Shown here one piece after another: positions 36,400 to 48,800 of a DNA stretch of 64,000 nucleotides. The translations under genes were made by a program, and so were the position numbers. The notes under the pieces were generated by a model, which did no database searches, was not told where the DNA came from, and worked only from the letters and a program-made list of their open reading frames with translations. Source of the stretch: Nepenthes gracilis. Its lineage: Eukaryota > Streptophyta > Magnoliopsida > Caryophyllales > Nepenthaceae. Position 1 is the first letter of the stretch, and each line of letters opens with the position of its first letter. The DNA is taken from the NCBI GenBank assembly GCA_033239525.1, contig BSYO01000005.1, forward strand, positions 24,286,519 to 24,350,518. Reading direction: 5' to 3'.

Positions 36400-37198
36400 T
36401 TTAAAACCATTTTTATCCCCCTTTCGAGGGAAGTCTTGGCACATGGTTATCTCGTTCGATTTTCAAATGCTCCCTGAAATGATTAAGGTGGTTCATGGGA
36501 TCACCACTGCCATCGTACAACTCCAGGTTGGGCATCTTGAACTTTGGGGGGAGCGTCCTCGTCCTAATCTCCGTGGAAAACGGAGATTGGAGCGCATTAG
36601 CTCCTCCTCCGCTGCTCTCACGCACCGTCAGATTCCATCCTCTTTCCGGTTTGGCCTCCACTCGAGGTGGGGCAGTCGTCCTTCTCTCGTTCAGGTAGTG
36701 CCTTAACTCGTAAGGCTCCTGAACCTGACGGCGCTCTGGGACCGTGTGGGCTCCTCTTGGGGGAGCATCTCAGGGAACCGCCTCCTGATCGTCGTGGTCG
36801 CGACGGTTCCGTTGGGCCTCAGAATGGCGACTCCCGGGGCTTTCGCCTCCAACCCGAGGACCTGGTTGGTCCTCGACCCTTCGTGGTGCTCTGCTGCTGG
36901 AGGCCACCTGGGTCCTCGGGTGTTCTCGTCGACTAGGAGGTCTTTCGCGGCGACTGCCTTCTTCGTTCCCGGCTTGTGGCGCCTCAGCCTGGGAGGCTCT
37001 GTCGGGAGCCGCCTGCTTAAGCTGGTCAATTTTGGCGCAGAGGGTAACGAAGGCCTGCGACATGCCGTCTACCTTGGCGGCCAAGCCCCTTACCACCGGG
37101 TCGGGATGATCCTCAACCCCAGCACAGGGGTTAGCGCCACTGCCTTATGAGGCCACTTCTTTGGGGGCTGCGCTCGCCTGCGCCCTTGTGTTCACCAT
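36400..37198 (-). pseudogene. gag of the Tat-like element, broken
   Basis: On the minus strand it opens MVNTRAQASAAPKEVAS, a familiar plant gypsy gag start, then hits a stop. The frame resumes as VVRGLAAKVDGMSQAFVTLC followed by a Gln/Arg-rich, proline-rich linker. A shifted frame then gives LPPKFKMPNLELYDGSGDPM and NHLNHFREHL, the conserved gag capsid entry. It is cut at about 36400 where the mosaic tract begins. Plus-strand ORFs over the same bases are shadows. Confidence 0.8.
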
Positions 37199-37264
37199 TT
37201 GAAGATTTGAAGCTGGCGTTGTTGTGTGCTCGTGGAAAATGTGAAAAGCAGACTTTCAGTCACT

Positions 37265-37282
37265 TCCCATAGACGGCGCCAA
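37265..37282 (-). other. primer-binding site of the Tat-like element
   Basis: Reading on the minus strand directly after the 5' LTR end (...CGCAACA), the sequence is TTGGCGCCGTCTATGGGA. TGGCGCC is complementary to a tRNA 3' end GGCGCCA. It fixes the element's orientation as right to left. Confidence 0.8.
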
Positions 37283-38097
37283 TGTTGCGTCCAGGTGAAT
37301 CCGCGGGCCGTCAGGTGTTTTCATGGACTTTGAGCAACACAAAATGAGCAGAACTCAAACAAAGAAAGAAAAGCACGGGGACAGTGGGAGAACACGTTAG
37401 TTTAACAAAGAAAGAAAAGCACGGGGACAGTGGGAGAACACGTTAGTTTACGTGGAAAACCCCTTAATCGGACGAGGGGTGAAAAACTACGGCAGCGGAC
37501 GAGCGGTCCGAGAAATTTCACTATAGTAAAGAGAAGATACAATGGATGTCTGGGAAACTTTCACGCTCTCAGGGTATTACAGCATAGGGAAGATAAACTT
37601 CTTTCTTTTCTCTCCTCTCTTTGCCTTAGTTTTTCCTTTGAGGATTCTTACTCGAGTGTGAGTAGATGGACTTAGAATCAGGATCCTTTCTCGATTCTTG
37701 GAAATGGGGTATTTATAAGGGACGTGAGCGAAGGGAGGCGACACGTGGCGCCTGCGTGTCGAGGCGCTGCCACCATTGCTACTATTTGTAGGCCTGGTGA
37801 CACTGTCACAATCTGAGATACGTCGGAGTGATGCGGCGCCGTCCAGTCGTTGGTCGCTCGGCAAGCGGTATGCGCCGTGCAAGTCATCTGAGCTGGCATC
37901 CTGGCTATTTTGGCTTTTCTGGCGGTCATCGTCCTTTAATGGGCCATAGCGTCCTCTCGGACTACCAGCGTCTTTGTCGTTTAACCATGATTCTTCAGGT
38001 GCTCGGAAATGGGCTAGTCAATTGGGCCTGATTTGGTTTGTGGACCTCTTGGGCCTGCGATTGTCATCAGGTCCTTGGGTTCCAGGACCTATCAACA
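37283..38097 (-). repeat. 5' LTR of the Tat-like element
   Basis: Starts TGTTGCGTCC and ends CCTATCAACA on the plus strand (TG...CA), 815 bp. It contains a perfect 46-bp tandem duplication, 37358-37403 and 37404-37449, that is single in the other LTR. Similarity to the other LTR is high but has several indels, so insertion is not very recent. Confidence 0.85.
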
Positions 38098-40500
38098 CGA
38101 TACTTTTAATAGTTTATTCTATAATATAAATTTTTTGACAAAATTAGATTTGATCTTATTTTTTTAAGGTACGTATAAATGCAGGGATATAATTTTTTAT
38201 CTAAAATATATATGACTAAATACATAGGAGATATTATAACCCAAATTTAATATTTTTTATTTAAATCTTTTTGTTAGAAACATTTATTTAATTCACGTAT
38301 TTACACTATCTATATGTTTTATTGTATCGATGTCCTAGTACTATTATGGGGTGTCGAGTTACAAAGATCAATACATATTCGTTTATTTTGCTCCGTCCTC
38401 CTCACCTCCACATAAAGCCCATCTCAAAATATATTATCTGGCGCTCGCATCCGCTCGAGCCCAAAATCCATTTTGGTGGAAAATTAATGGCTGCCATGTG
38501 CCAGCTCGAGCCCACGTAGGGTTTCTCTGGGAAACCCTCTCAAGCCCGCCGCCCGCTCGAAAAATGCCGTACAACGGGCAAGTTTTTAAATACGAATTTT
38601 GAACTCTCTATAAATACTTGGTTTATATTTTTGGAACCCTAGGACTCTCGACAGACTAGTTTCGTGCTCCACTTGAGAAGAACGTTATTCATACTTCATT
38701 GATATTGCTTCTCTTGAGAAAATTAAAAGCTACAACATTGAGCCTCATGTTCTAAATAGTTTTCTCTACATTTTTCTCTTTACCTTTTAAACACCTCCAT
38801 CCTTCTACCTTTGTTGGAGACGTCAGTGGTCTGAAAAAGGAGACTCGATCGTGTTTGGCAATTTAAGTGGCTAGAGAGGGAAGATTGATGTGTGAAGACC
38901 GGAAGGTGTCCTGGATTTTTAAAGCAAATCCAAGGAGATTTTTAGAGTAGGTCATGAAAGGGAGTAAGTCGGCAAAAAAATAGCGTCGTTCTGCATGGGT
39001 GGTGCAGAAATTGATTTTCATACTGTATTCTTGTGAGTGAAAGAAGCTAAAAGGATTTTTCTTGATTATCGTAGGTATTGAGTTTTTTTTCGTCAAAAAA
39101 AATCGTATCTTTTTTACTATTATTTATCTTTCGATTATATTTTGATCTTTCCTTATCTCTAACATCTAGAAATAAATGTTCTTTACGTGTATTGAATATT
39201 TAATTTTTACTGTTTCGGCTATTTTTATCGGGGTCAAAACTTGATTGTACAATTTAGGATAAAAAATCCTTTTTCACTTTTTTTCTTGTATTTAATTTTT
39301 ACTTTCATTCACACTTTACACTATCTAAAAAATTTTACTAATTAATCATATTTCAGTACTATGTAACGCACAGTCAATGTAAAAGAATAAGTATTAATTT
39401 TATTTTATTTTTTGAATATTAATTTTCACCTCACATAAAATTAATAATAATAAATATATTATTTATTTAATTAAAAAAAATTATCAGCAAGCCAATACTA
39501 TCCATTTTGTTGGAAAATTAATGGCTGCCATATGCCATATCTTAAACAGTTGATGAAACTAATAAAAACACTGATAAATTCCCTCAAATATAGCCAAGGA
39601 AAATTCTAATATTATATTCCAACTGTTTTAAACTCCGGACTGCAATAATAAATAATAAATATTTTAAACACTTGACTAATGTAATTTAATATTAATTAAT
39701 ATAACATTTATTTATATATTTATTTTATAAATAATAAATCGATAACAAAATTATAAAATTAATTTTAGTTATATTAAATTTTAAAATTGTGTCAGAATTA
39801 TAATTATGCTCTTTAAAATGCATAAATAAACTCCAAATCACAGAAAAAAATAAATGTTGGGTTTGATGGAGTGTTGTAATTAAAAACGATTGGTGAAGCT
39901 AATTTTTTATAATATTTTTTACTATAAAAATTTAAAACCCATGTTTTATATAAATAATTTTATATTTTTAGACAGCTGTATATGTAAATTTAAATTGTGA
40001 TAATAATTTAAAATAGAAAAAAATGATCATGGGTGGTGCATGCTAATTGACATTTTCAACTGTATTGGTAAATTGTGAGTGAAAGAAATTAATAATAAAA
40101 AAGAATACAAAAGAGAATAAATAAAAATTACTTTTTTTCTAAAAATAAATATATATATATATTTTATTATATTTTTACTTGTGATTTTTCATATAATTCA
40201 AACAAAAAATAAAATTTTATTTTTTTAAAATTTTTTATATTCAAATAAGTCCTAAATATCATATCATATCATTCTATATTAACATCCATTATTAAAAACA
40301 TATTAAAATTATGTATCAATATTTTTATATGAGAACATGTATAACACATAGATTGTCGTGTTCCTCTATTTTACTATCCTTTGCTTAGAAATTAAATTTT
40401 AAAATAAATGGATGATTTAATTAAATAATAAGATATATGACTATTATATATATTTTTATTTAATTCGGTAAATAGTTAATAATTTCAATGAAGGGAGAGT
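38098..40500. other. AT-rich intergenic DNA with a collinear repeat pair
   Basis: 38467-38503 matches 39501-39537 at 35 of 37 bases, and 38993-39050 resembles 40028-40090 at nearly the same offset (about 1034 bp). The DNA between these anchors is largely unlike in the two copies. CTATAAATACTTGG near 38607 and the GC-richer flank suggest that the first copy contains part of another LTR. No gene is supported. Confidence 0.55.
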
Positions 40501-40713
40501 AAACCCGGCGGCAAACTCGTCGGTGGGGAATTAATTAACCCACGCGCAGCAGCCACGATGGCTACGCTCCGCTCCCCGTCGCCGACGCAGTCCAGCCACG
40601 GTCCAGATGGACTTCCACCAATCACATATCATTTTTTATGCAAATTTCCGTACACTAAATGAACGGCTAAATGTAATTATCACATTATTTTTTGAAATAA
40701 ATATTTCCGTTAT

Positions 40714-40724
40714 ACTATAAAAAG
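40714..40724 (+). promoter_or_regulatory. TATA box of the OSCA1 gene
   Basis: CTATAAAAAG sits about 30 bp before the start of a CT-rich leader that ends in a clean GTAAGT donor at 41028. Its position relative to that leader is the main support. Confidence 0.5.
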
Positions 40725-40749
40725 AAACCGTAACGATCAAAAAAATTCA

Positions 40750-42840
40750 ACGCCCCGCTCGTCTGTCAGTGCCGCTATGCTTTATCTCTGCGATCTGCTA
40801 AAAATTCTTTCCCCGCTGTCGAGCGATGTAGTTAACCCGCAGAAAAAGGTTCGAGGGGTTCTTTGCCTTTCCTTCAGTTTTTTTGCGTAAGAAAACCTCC
40901 GGTTTTGCTTTCCCTCCTCCCCCCCTCTCTCTCTCGTCAGCCTTCTCTGCCTCTTCTTCTGTACACCTTTTGGGATTTATCTCGCTAAACAAGGGAGCGG
41001 ATTTCTGGGAGACTGTCGCCCGAGTTCGTAAGTTTTCTCGTTTCATTTATTAGGTTCATTTTTGGTGAATCTATGTAATATTTATCTGGAGATGGAAATG
41101 ATAGCGATCTTGTTGTCACCCTTATTGCATTTGAGGATGAAATCTGAACTATTTTAGGAAATTGAAATGTGACTCCAGGGTGTTCTGGAGATGTTTTTCG
41201 TGATTTTTTTTTTTTTCTGTTAGAGAAGATGTGATTTTTTGTATGTGAAGATATGTGATCCATTATCTGCATTTCTAGGGACAGGAGATAACTGTTAATT
41301 TGTAGTCCTTTTTTTGCCTGCATTTTTTTCAGCTACTTAAAAAAAAGGGGAAGTAATTCCCTTGCAAGCTGGTGGAATAAATCTGTTTGTTAAATTGCAA
41401 GAGTCGTTATGACTCAGTTGCTCGAAAAAATTTTTTTCATCAGCCTGAAATCTCCAAGGAGAAAATGGTTACAATATTTCTTTTATTTGATTGGGGTTGC
41501 TGATACTCAAGTTCTCATTGCTATTGTTACTGGAAAGTGCTAGTTTATTTACCCTTCTCCCTTAATTAGAACCAAAATTTCGGTTGTTGCACCTTTACTA
41601 GCTATTCTAAGTTGGAGTACATACGATTGAGTTTTCATATACTACCTTCATGTATTAATTGTGCACTTATGGATTGCAGTGATGGCAACCACAAAGCCTC
41701 AAGTCCCCCTTTGTGGGTCAGCTATATAAATCTATTTTCATCATATCATACAATCTGAAGAGTGCAATTTCCTTTGAGGCTAGAAGTAATTTTACATTAT
41801 TTTTATTATATCACTCTATGTTTTCCAAGGTTTACTTTTTTTTTCCTACCATTACTAACTCATTTTTCCTCACAAGTACTTCATTTGGACTACATTTTAA
41901 GTGGTTGAACCAATGTAAACGTCTCTTTATGTACAACCTATAAACATGCACTAATGTCATAAGTTATTATATTATTTTTTAATAGAGTCACACTTATCCA
42001 TTTTAATATTCTCATCTCTACATGACAAGCTAAAGACTGGGGACAGTTCATGCTGCTTTGTCAGTCTTATTTGGTTTTTTGAAGTAAACTGTTGAAATTG
42101 TCTTGAACAACCAGTACAGAAGCTTTGGAGAACATATTTTAGCAAAATTTGAATACCAGTTTTCTCAAGCAACATTTAGCCCTTTCAATTTTTTATCGAC
42201 AATTTTAGTTGATCATCATTGTCCTTAGTTGAATCAGTCCCTTCATTTCATATGCTTCTTTACTGGTGGACGTCTTATGAAAAGCTTGTTTCATGGGTTT
42301 CTAAGTGATGCACAGTTCTTGCCAATAAGCGATATCTATATATACTGCAGCTATGATTTCAAAATTTTCTTGTTTGATTTTTTTTTTTTTTTTTGTGGGA
42401 AATTAACACGTAAGAGTTTTCCTCTAGAGATGTTTTTATTTTTAGCCGGATAAGATTCATTTCTGTGTCATGGAGGAAGTGCAGAATTTAGGCAGCTCCT
42501 CTTTGTTACATTAGTTTGATACTTACTAGCAATAATGCAGCTCAATAACTGAGTGGCTGTCCTGGCTTTTTCATTTCATTTGAGGTGTTCTTCTGAACCA
42601 TTATTTTTGGTTGGAATTAAAGAAAATTCTGCTAGACAACCTAATGCAATTAACCTTTTTTTTTCTGAAAAAGATGTTGAGACCTAACACAAATACTACT
42701 GTTAATGAGATATTCTTTACGTGTTTGACACACTTCTATTCAATCATTATTCCTTACCAATTTAAGTTATGCCGTCATGCAGTTTCTTGCCCACATATAG
42801 AAACTTGTTTGGTGGAAAACAACATTCTTGACTGAAGCAG
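40750..42840 (+). other. OSCA1 5' leader exon and leader intron
   Basis: An untranslated exon of about 280 bp, rich in CT runs, ends at 41027 (GAGTTC|GTAAGT). A 1.8-kb intron follows, ending in GAAGCAG at 42840 directly before the ATG. The transcription start is inferred from the TATA box. The leader intron shows no recognised element. Confidence 0.55.
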
Positions 42841-45800
42841 ATGGCTACACTCGCAGATATAGGAGTTTCTGCAGCTTTCAATATTATTAGTGCAGTGATT
42901 TTCTTGTTGGCCTTTGCATTTCTACGAATTCAACCTATCAATGATAGAGTGTACTTCCCCAAATGGTATTTTAAAGGCCTAAGAAGCAGTCCAACACATT
43001 CAGGAGCCTTCGTAAAGAAGTTTGTCAATTTGGACTTCAAATCATATTTAAAGTTCTTAAATTGGATGCCAGAAGCATTAAAAATGCCTGAAGCTGAGCT
43101 TATTGAGCACGCAGGATTAGATTCTGCCGTCTACTTGCGTATTTATCTGATTGGGTATGTTGCAATAAATATCTTGAAACTTTCCTTTTTGCATTATACT
43201 TTGCCTCTTGTATTATTTTGTTCTGCACTGATTTCTACTGAGTACTCTAATTACAATGAATCTGTAAGGCCTATCAGAATATCGTGTGGTACTTAGTTGT
43301 GGCTTTGCTGCAATATCAGAATGTTTCACTCCTATGCAAGATCAAACTCCCTCTGTTCATCACTGCCTGAGCTAACTAATTGCTTGTTAGATGGGTCAGA
43401 GGTTCATTTGAAACTGAATGACTTTTTAATGAAACTGGCTGATGCTGGAACAAATCAAGGGTCTAGAAGGGCTAGATGAATGTTCATATCCTCTCCTCTG
43501 CTAACTTTAGAGGATATAATAATTCCAGCAGAAGACTGTTGGATATCACCTGCTTTTGTTACTGTAATATATTCTCAGAATTTTTTTGGGATTAAAGTCC
43601 CAACTCCCAAGTCTAGACAGACAAGATGAGTAATAAATGAACATGAGAGTGAGGCGGTGATCTTTCCTTTTGAATCTTATTTCTAGGAGATCAACTGTAT
43701 GTCAAATTTTTACGATATAATATTCTCATTCAGAGGATAAGTGATTTGATCAAAATGGTGCAGCACAAGTTTGAGAATTAATGTGGCGGGAGAGAAATGC
43801 TATAGACAGTGAGTAAACTTATAGTGGCTCTCCAATTTAGGCTTTTTTTTTTTTTTCGCTGCTGGATGAAATTCTTCTAGAAAATAAAGGAAAACCTGAT
43901 TTTTATTCCAAAATAACAAATTACAAGGTTGGTTGTGTAAATCTTGAATTTGCAGGTTGGCTTTCTACAAATATGAGGTAACTATTCCCAATTTGCTCAG
44001 TTGTGGACTTTATGAATTGTTTGAATGCAGAGTCTAGTATTACAGCACAAGGCCTTCATTACTGCACATTATATGATATTAAAATTCTGTATTCCTCTTT
44101 TACGTTTCTTCTCTCTTTGTCACTGACTTCTTGAAATCAATGCCACTTCATGTCCTGTGATCTAGCTTTATGTTGCTTCTTACAGCTTTATGTTGATTTA
44201 CTATTTTGACCATATTTCATCTTGTCATCATACTGCAGGTTGAAAATTTTTGTTCCTATTACATTTTTGGCATTGGCTGTGCTTGTCCCTGTTAATTTCA
44301 CAAATGGCACTTTGTCCTCACTATCTAAAGTTACCTACAGCAATATAGATAAGCTGTCTATCTCAAACATCCCACTTAGATCACAGAGGTGAGTATCCTA
44401 TTCATATTGTTGACAAATATCTTTTGCCTTTAGACAGCTATGAGTTTATTCTTGCCTTTGACAGCCAAATATTTGTTCATGTTGGGTCATATCTGTTTGC
44501 ATAGTTCGTGATTCATAGTCTTCGGTATAGGATTCTGCGATTTGATAGACACGAATACCATGGAAGTAAATTGCAGTTGCTACTGGAGCAATGCCTGCTG
44601 CAGCCCTTACAACAGCAAAAAGAGATTTTAATTAGTAAATTGGCTGTACTGCACTCCCGATGAATTTTGATGATCTATTTTCAAATTCAGAATACATAAT
44701 ATCGTAGCAGTGTTTTTTGACATCAGTTTTCAATTTGCAATACCTATTGTATGTCTATAGTTTTAAGGCTGTCAATCTCACGAGTAAAAGTGCCATACAC
44801 ATCAAAGAGTAGACATTGAAATGTCTAAATTTATTTTTAAATTTTTTTTTGAAAAATATATCTTGAAATAGAAGATTTAGAAAACAAGATTGTTGAAGCC
44901 TTTTCGAATATTGCAAACTAATGTAAGTGGATTGTGTAGCTTTTCTTACGTTTATAATGGATTGTACATCTAAACTTCAGTATAATATAAACTCATTTAT
45001 TCAAATTTCAAGCAGATAGTTAACCTGAAAAAAAATGGAAAGCATAATAAAGCTTCTTTTTGCCTTTTCCGTAGACTATATATTTTTTGTTTTGAAGTAT
45101 TCTGGATAGCTATTTTTTTCACTTCACTTCTATGCAAAATGAGCTAACCGCTTCTAAAATAAAATGTGTGTGTTCAATCAAATGTGTAACAACCATTATC
45201 TAATATCATTGTTTGGGCAGCAAAGGCAGATATGCCAGTGAATTGGGGACCCTGTTATGTTATGCTCTAGTTCACTTATTTCCTTTTGAAACTCTTCTGT
45301 ATAAAAACATCTGATGGTACTAGCCTGTAGTGTCATATGCTTTGGACATTACTTTGTCAATGAGCAAACTGAAAACAGAACTGAAATTGAAAGAGATTTG
45401 AGACAAGGACGTAGATGAGGCTTATAGGCACTTAAAAATCCAATAGCAGGCCGTAGAGTTAGGTATGTCACTGCACAGCTCAGCATAGCAAAAAAAGGAG
45501 ATTGTGTTCTCAAACTGACACCTGAGTAATTCACCTGCACGCCATGTCAGGGTATGCCATCATGACAACTAGAATTTGACTGGGGAGAGGATAATGGCAT
45601 GGCACTGCCAACTCAGCATGTGACTATGTTAAGCTTAGAGCTATTGAACAGTCCTGAAACATATGAAAGCATGTATAAAAGAAGCATGTATAAATGTGTG
45701 AGGACTAAGGACAGCACACCCCCCCCTCCCCTTCTTTAAGGTATCTATGATTTGAGTGGTGATCCTAGTCTTTTTTTTAGGCCTTGAAGTGATTTGCACT

Positions 45801-48800
45801 TGTATATAGGAATTGGCTCAATGCAATCTTGGTTACTGTGGAATTGGTGATTCTTATTCCATTGTAGGTTCCTATTAAGAATATTTTAAATTGAAATAAT
45901 TATTCATAAATAAATACAAGATATTCCTATGTAATAAATATCTAAGAAAGAAATGTATCCGAATGATATCCTATCTATGTTTTAGCTCTGAAATTTAAAT
46001 ATTTGGATATAATCTAAAGAGAATTGGGAAACAATTTGAACAAATTTGCGTAATATTTTTTAGCAGTTATGTCATGACCCCGGTACGAGCAAGTAAAAAT
46101 AATGACATTAGTATAAGAATTATTCATAAATAATCACGATCTAATAATAAAAAATTAGGTCAAACAATATAAACCAAAATCATAAGCAACATATTTTAAT
46201 ATAAATATCAACGGTCACAGGATTGGCCAAACTATCACTTTCTGGTGTCAAAACAATATTATACCTGACTAATCTATAAATCTTTGTAAGGAAAAGTATC
46301 TAATCAAAATATTAAATATATCAGAGCGGAAGTTTGTGCATAACTTCATCAAGTGCATTGACCCAAAATCCCAAATCTCGGAAATCAAAAATATATAAAT
46401 CTAGTACAGTATGTAAAATTTAAATGTCCCACAATATTACAAATATAAACTAAATAGAAGCCTTCCACAATCTTTTGCCCATCCATATCTTGTAAGGATT
46501 CATTATCTGCTAATATGGAAGAGGGTTTTGAAAACAATCGTAAATGTGAGTTGAACGCTTAAAAAATTATATATATACAATATACAAATATACATAAGTA
46601 TAATATATGGAAGGATAGAAAATCCTAAATTACGTGCAAAAGTCTAATTTTTGTCAAATACGTTCTAAATCATGGCTTTATTCAAATAGTTTGGAATATG
46701 TAAAGATTCAAAACATGTGAATCGTACAAAGAATATTAAAAGATCAAAATATGTAAAAACATAAGAAGTCCAAAACATGCCAAAATATAATAACTTAGGA
46801 CCTGTGACTCGCACACTGACTAATCAAAAGGGCAAATTTGAAGAATGAGTTATTTATAGTTTTGATAACTTTAGGTCGATACTCCACTATTCAAAGTTTT
46901 GTAGGTGGGCCGTCTACATTACCCTATAGATAGGGTCAAACGTTACTTTCTTTTTTCTACCAGTAGATGATAAGTGCGTTCTTCAATTAAGTCTAATATA
47001 TTAGAATATATCTGAATACAAATTATCAATTATCTTATAATGGTTTTTATTTATCAAACGGAACACTTTGTAACAAATATACAAACTTTTTTCACCATCT
47101 GAAAAGTGCAAACTATGATCATATCACAAAATAGAGTCATCAAATGCTTACATGAAAATAGCATACAAGATCAAATGTTTAAATTTTTCATGATTTTCTT
47201 TATAATATTTCAATGTAAGAACATATTCAAAATACCAAAATGTTTGATAAAAACAAACGAAATATCTAAATATTTGATAAAAAACCAACAAAATTTTGAA
47301 ATGTTCGGTGAAATATATATGCGTGTAATAATATTTGAAAAATAGGTGAAAATGTTAACATGCATATACATTTAATTAATTATTGAAAGTAAAACTAGAA
47401 AATTTAAACAATAGATTAAAGAATATGCTTAGATATATTTGCCTTAAACATTAAATTTGTCAAATCTAACATGAAATAACTTTGAAATCTCTTTTCTTTT
47501 CCTTTTCTCTCTTCTTCTTTCTTTTCTTCTCTTCTCTTTCTCTCCTCTCCCTTTTCTTGCATGAATGATAGAAATCGGGTGAAAGACATATATCCAAATT
47601 AGTGCAAGGATGCCGATCTAGTGCGCATCAGGTGCCAAGCTCATTCACATACACGCTTGAGCCCTGCATTAGGCGCACCTTATGTGCGACTCATTTTGCT
47701 CAAACTATGTATGAATGCCGCATATGCACCCTTTAGGCGTGAACATTTTACTTAAAACATGCATGAGTGTGTCATCATGCGTGGAGCTTATGTCAAAAAT
47801 GTGCATATGTGTTGCTATTGCGTAGATCAAGCGCTAAACTTGTTTTTTCAAAATTTGATTTTTTCTCAAAATTTTATTATATAATTATTTTCTATATTGA
47901 CTCAATGCATAATAATTATGATATCATAAACATCAATTGGAAAATTGGTTGTTACAAGCTACATATGGGAAAATACCCATATCATTCTCAGATTTTATTT
48001 CTCATATTGTATTGTTAACTTTTATTTTAGCACCAATATTATTCTATGTAAAAAAATACTTTGTTAAATTCATTATATTTGAATGTCACGTGATGCACAC
48101 ATGATGTTAAAAACTTAAAAATAGATCATCACTCTTTGATTTTTATACACTCAAGTTTTTTGGAATCTCATGTTATGATGTGACTTAGAAAGTGGTGATT
48201 TTGGTATAAAATTTTACTTAGTATAGAATTGGAATAAAAATATGAGCTAAAAATGGGATTGGAAAAAAAAAAGAAAAGAAAAGTTGAGAATAAAATCAGA
48301 AAAAGTTTTAGAATAAATTAAATATTTTCTCTTTACATAGCTTTCGCTTGTGCTGTTGATTATTATTCAAACACAAGTATAGTTTTTAATTGTTGAAATC
48401 TCCATCTTTTATCTTTATCATCTTCTTTCCTTCATAGTTGTTTTGCTTTTGAATATCCTTGCTCTCATTTCATCTTCTTCAAACCAATGAAATACTAGAG
48501 GTTTATGGGGGTTGATCATCCATTGTGAAAGTTTTCCAATTTTTGTCAGCTATGAAATCAATCTTCTAGTTGTTTTATTTATTTTATGGAGCTTTATGCT
48601 TGAAAAATGTTTTCTTCTTTTCTTTGGTCAGAAAGATGTTTGTTCTTAAGCATAATTGTTGGAGCTCTCCATGTACTAGTTGTTCATGAATAGAGTTGAT
48701 TTCTGATATCGTTGCTTTGCTTGATTATCTTTTCTCCTTTATATCTTGCAGATTTTGGGCTCATATAGTGATGGCTTATGTGTTTACTTTTTGGACATTT

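Larger units (their letters stand above)
30314..38097 (-). mobile_element. Ty3/gypsy (Tat-like) LTR retrotransposon, degenerate
   Basis: Two similar LTRs (30314-31048 and 37283-38097) bound a 6.2-kb interior. The primer-binding site and gag start beside the right LTR on the minus strand, so transcription runs right to left and the right LTR is the 5' LTR. Recognisable minus-strand parts in order are gag, RNase H-like and integrase pieces; the reverse transcriptase core is unreadable. A plus-strand antisense ORF lies between integrase and the 3' LTR, a layout known for some Tat-lineage elements. No convincing target duplication flanks it (ACATG on the left, CGATA on the right). No frame is open throughout, so it cannot be autonomous as written. 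Confidence 0.85.

Noticed and set aside
36746..37150. Plus-strand ORF of 134 codons
   Set aside because: Antisense shadow of the gag frame, which has recognisable gag motifs.
40558..40660. Short ORF starting MATLRSPSPTQS upstream of OSCA1
   Set aside because: It lies before the likely TATA box, is under 40 codons and has no homology.
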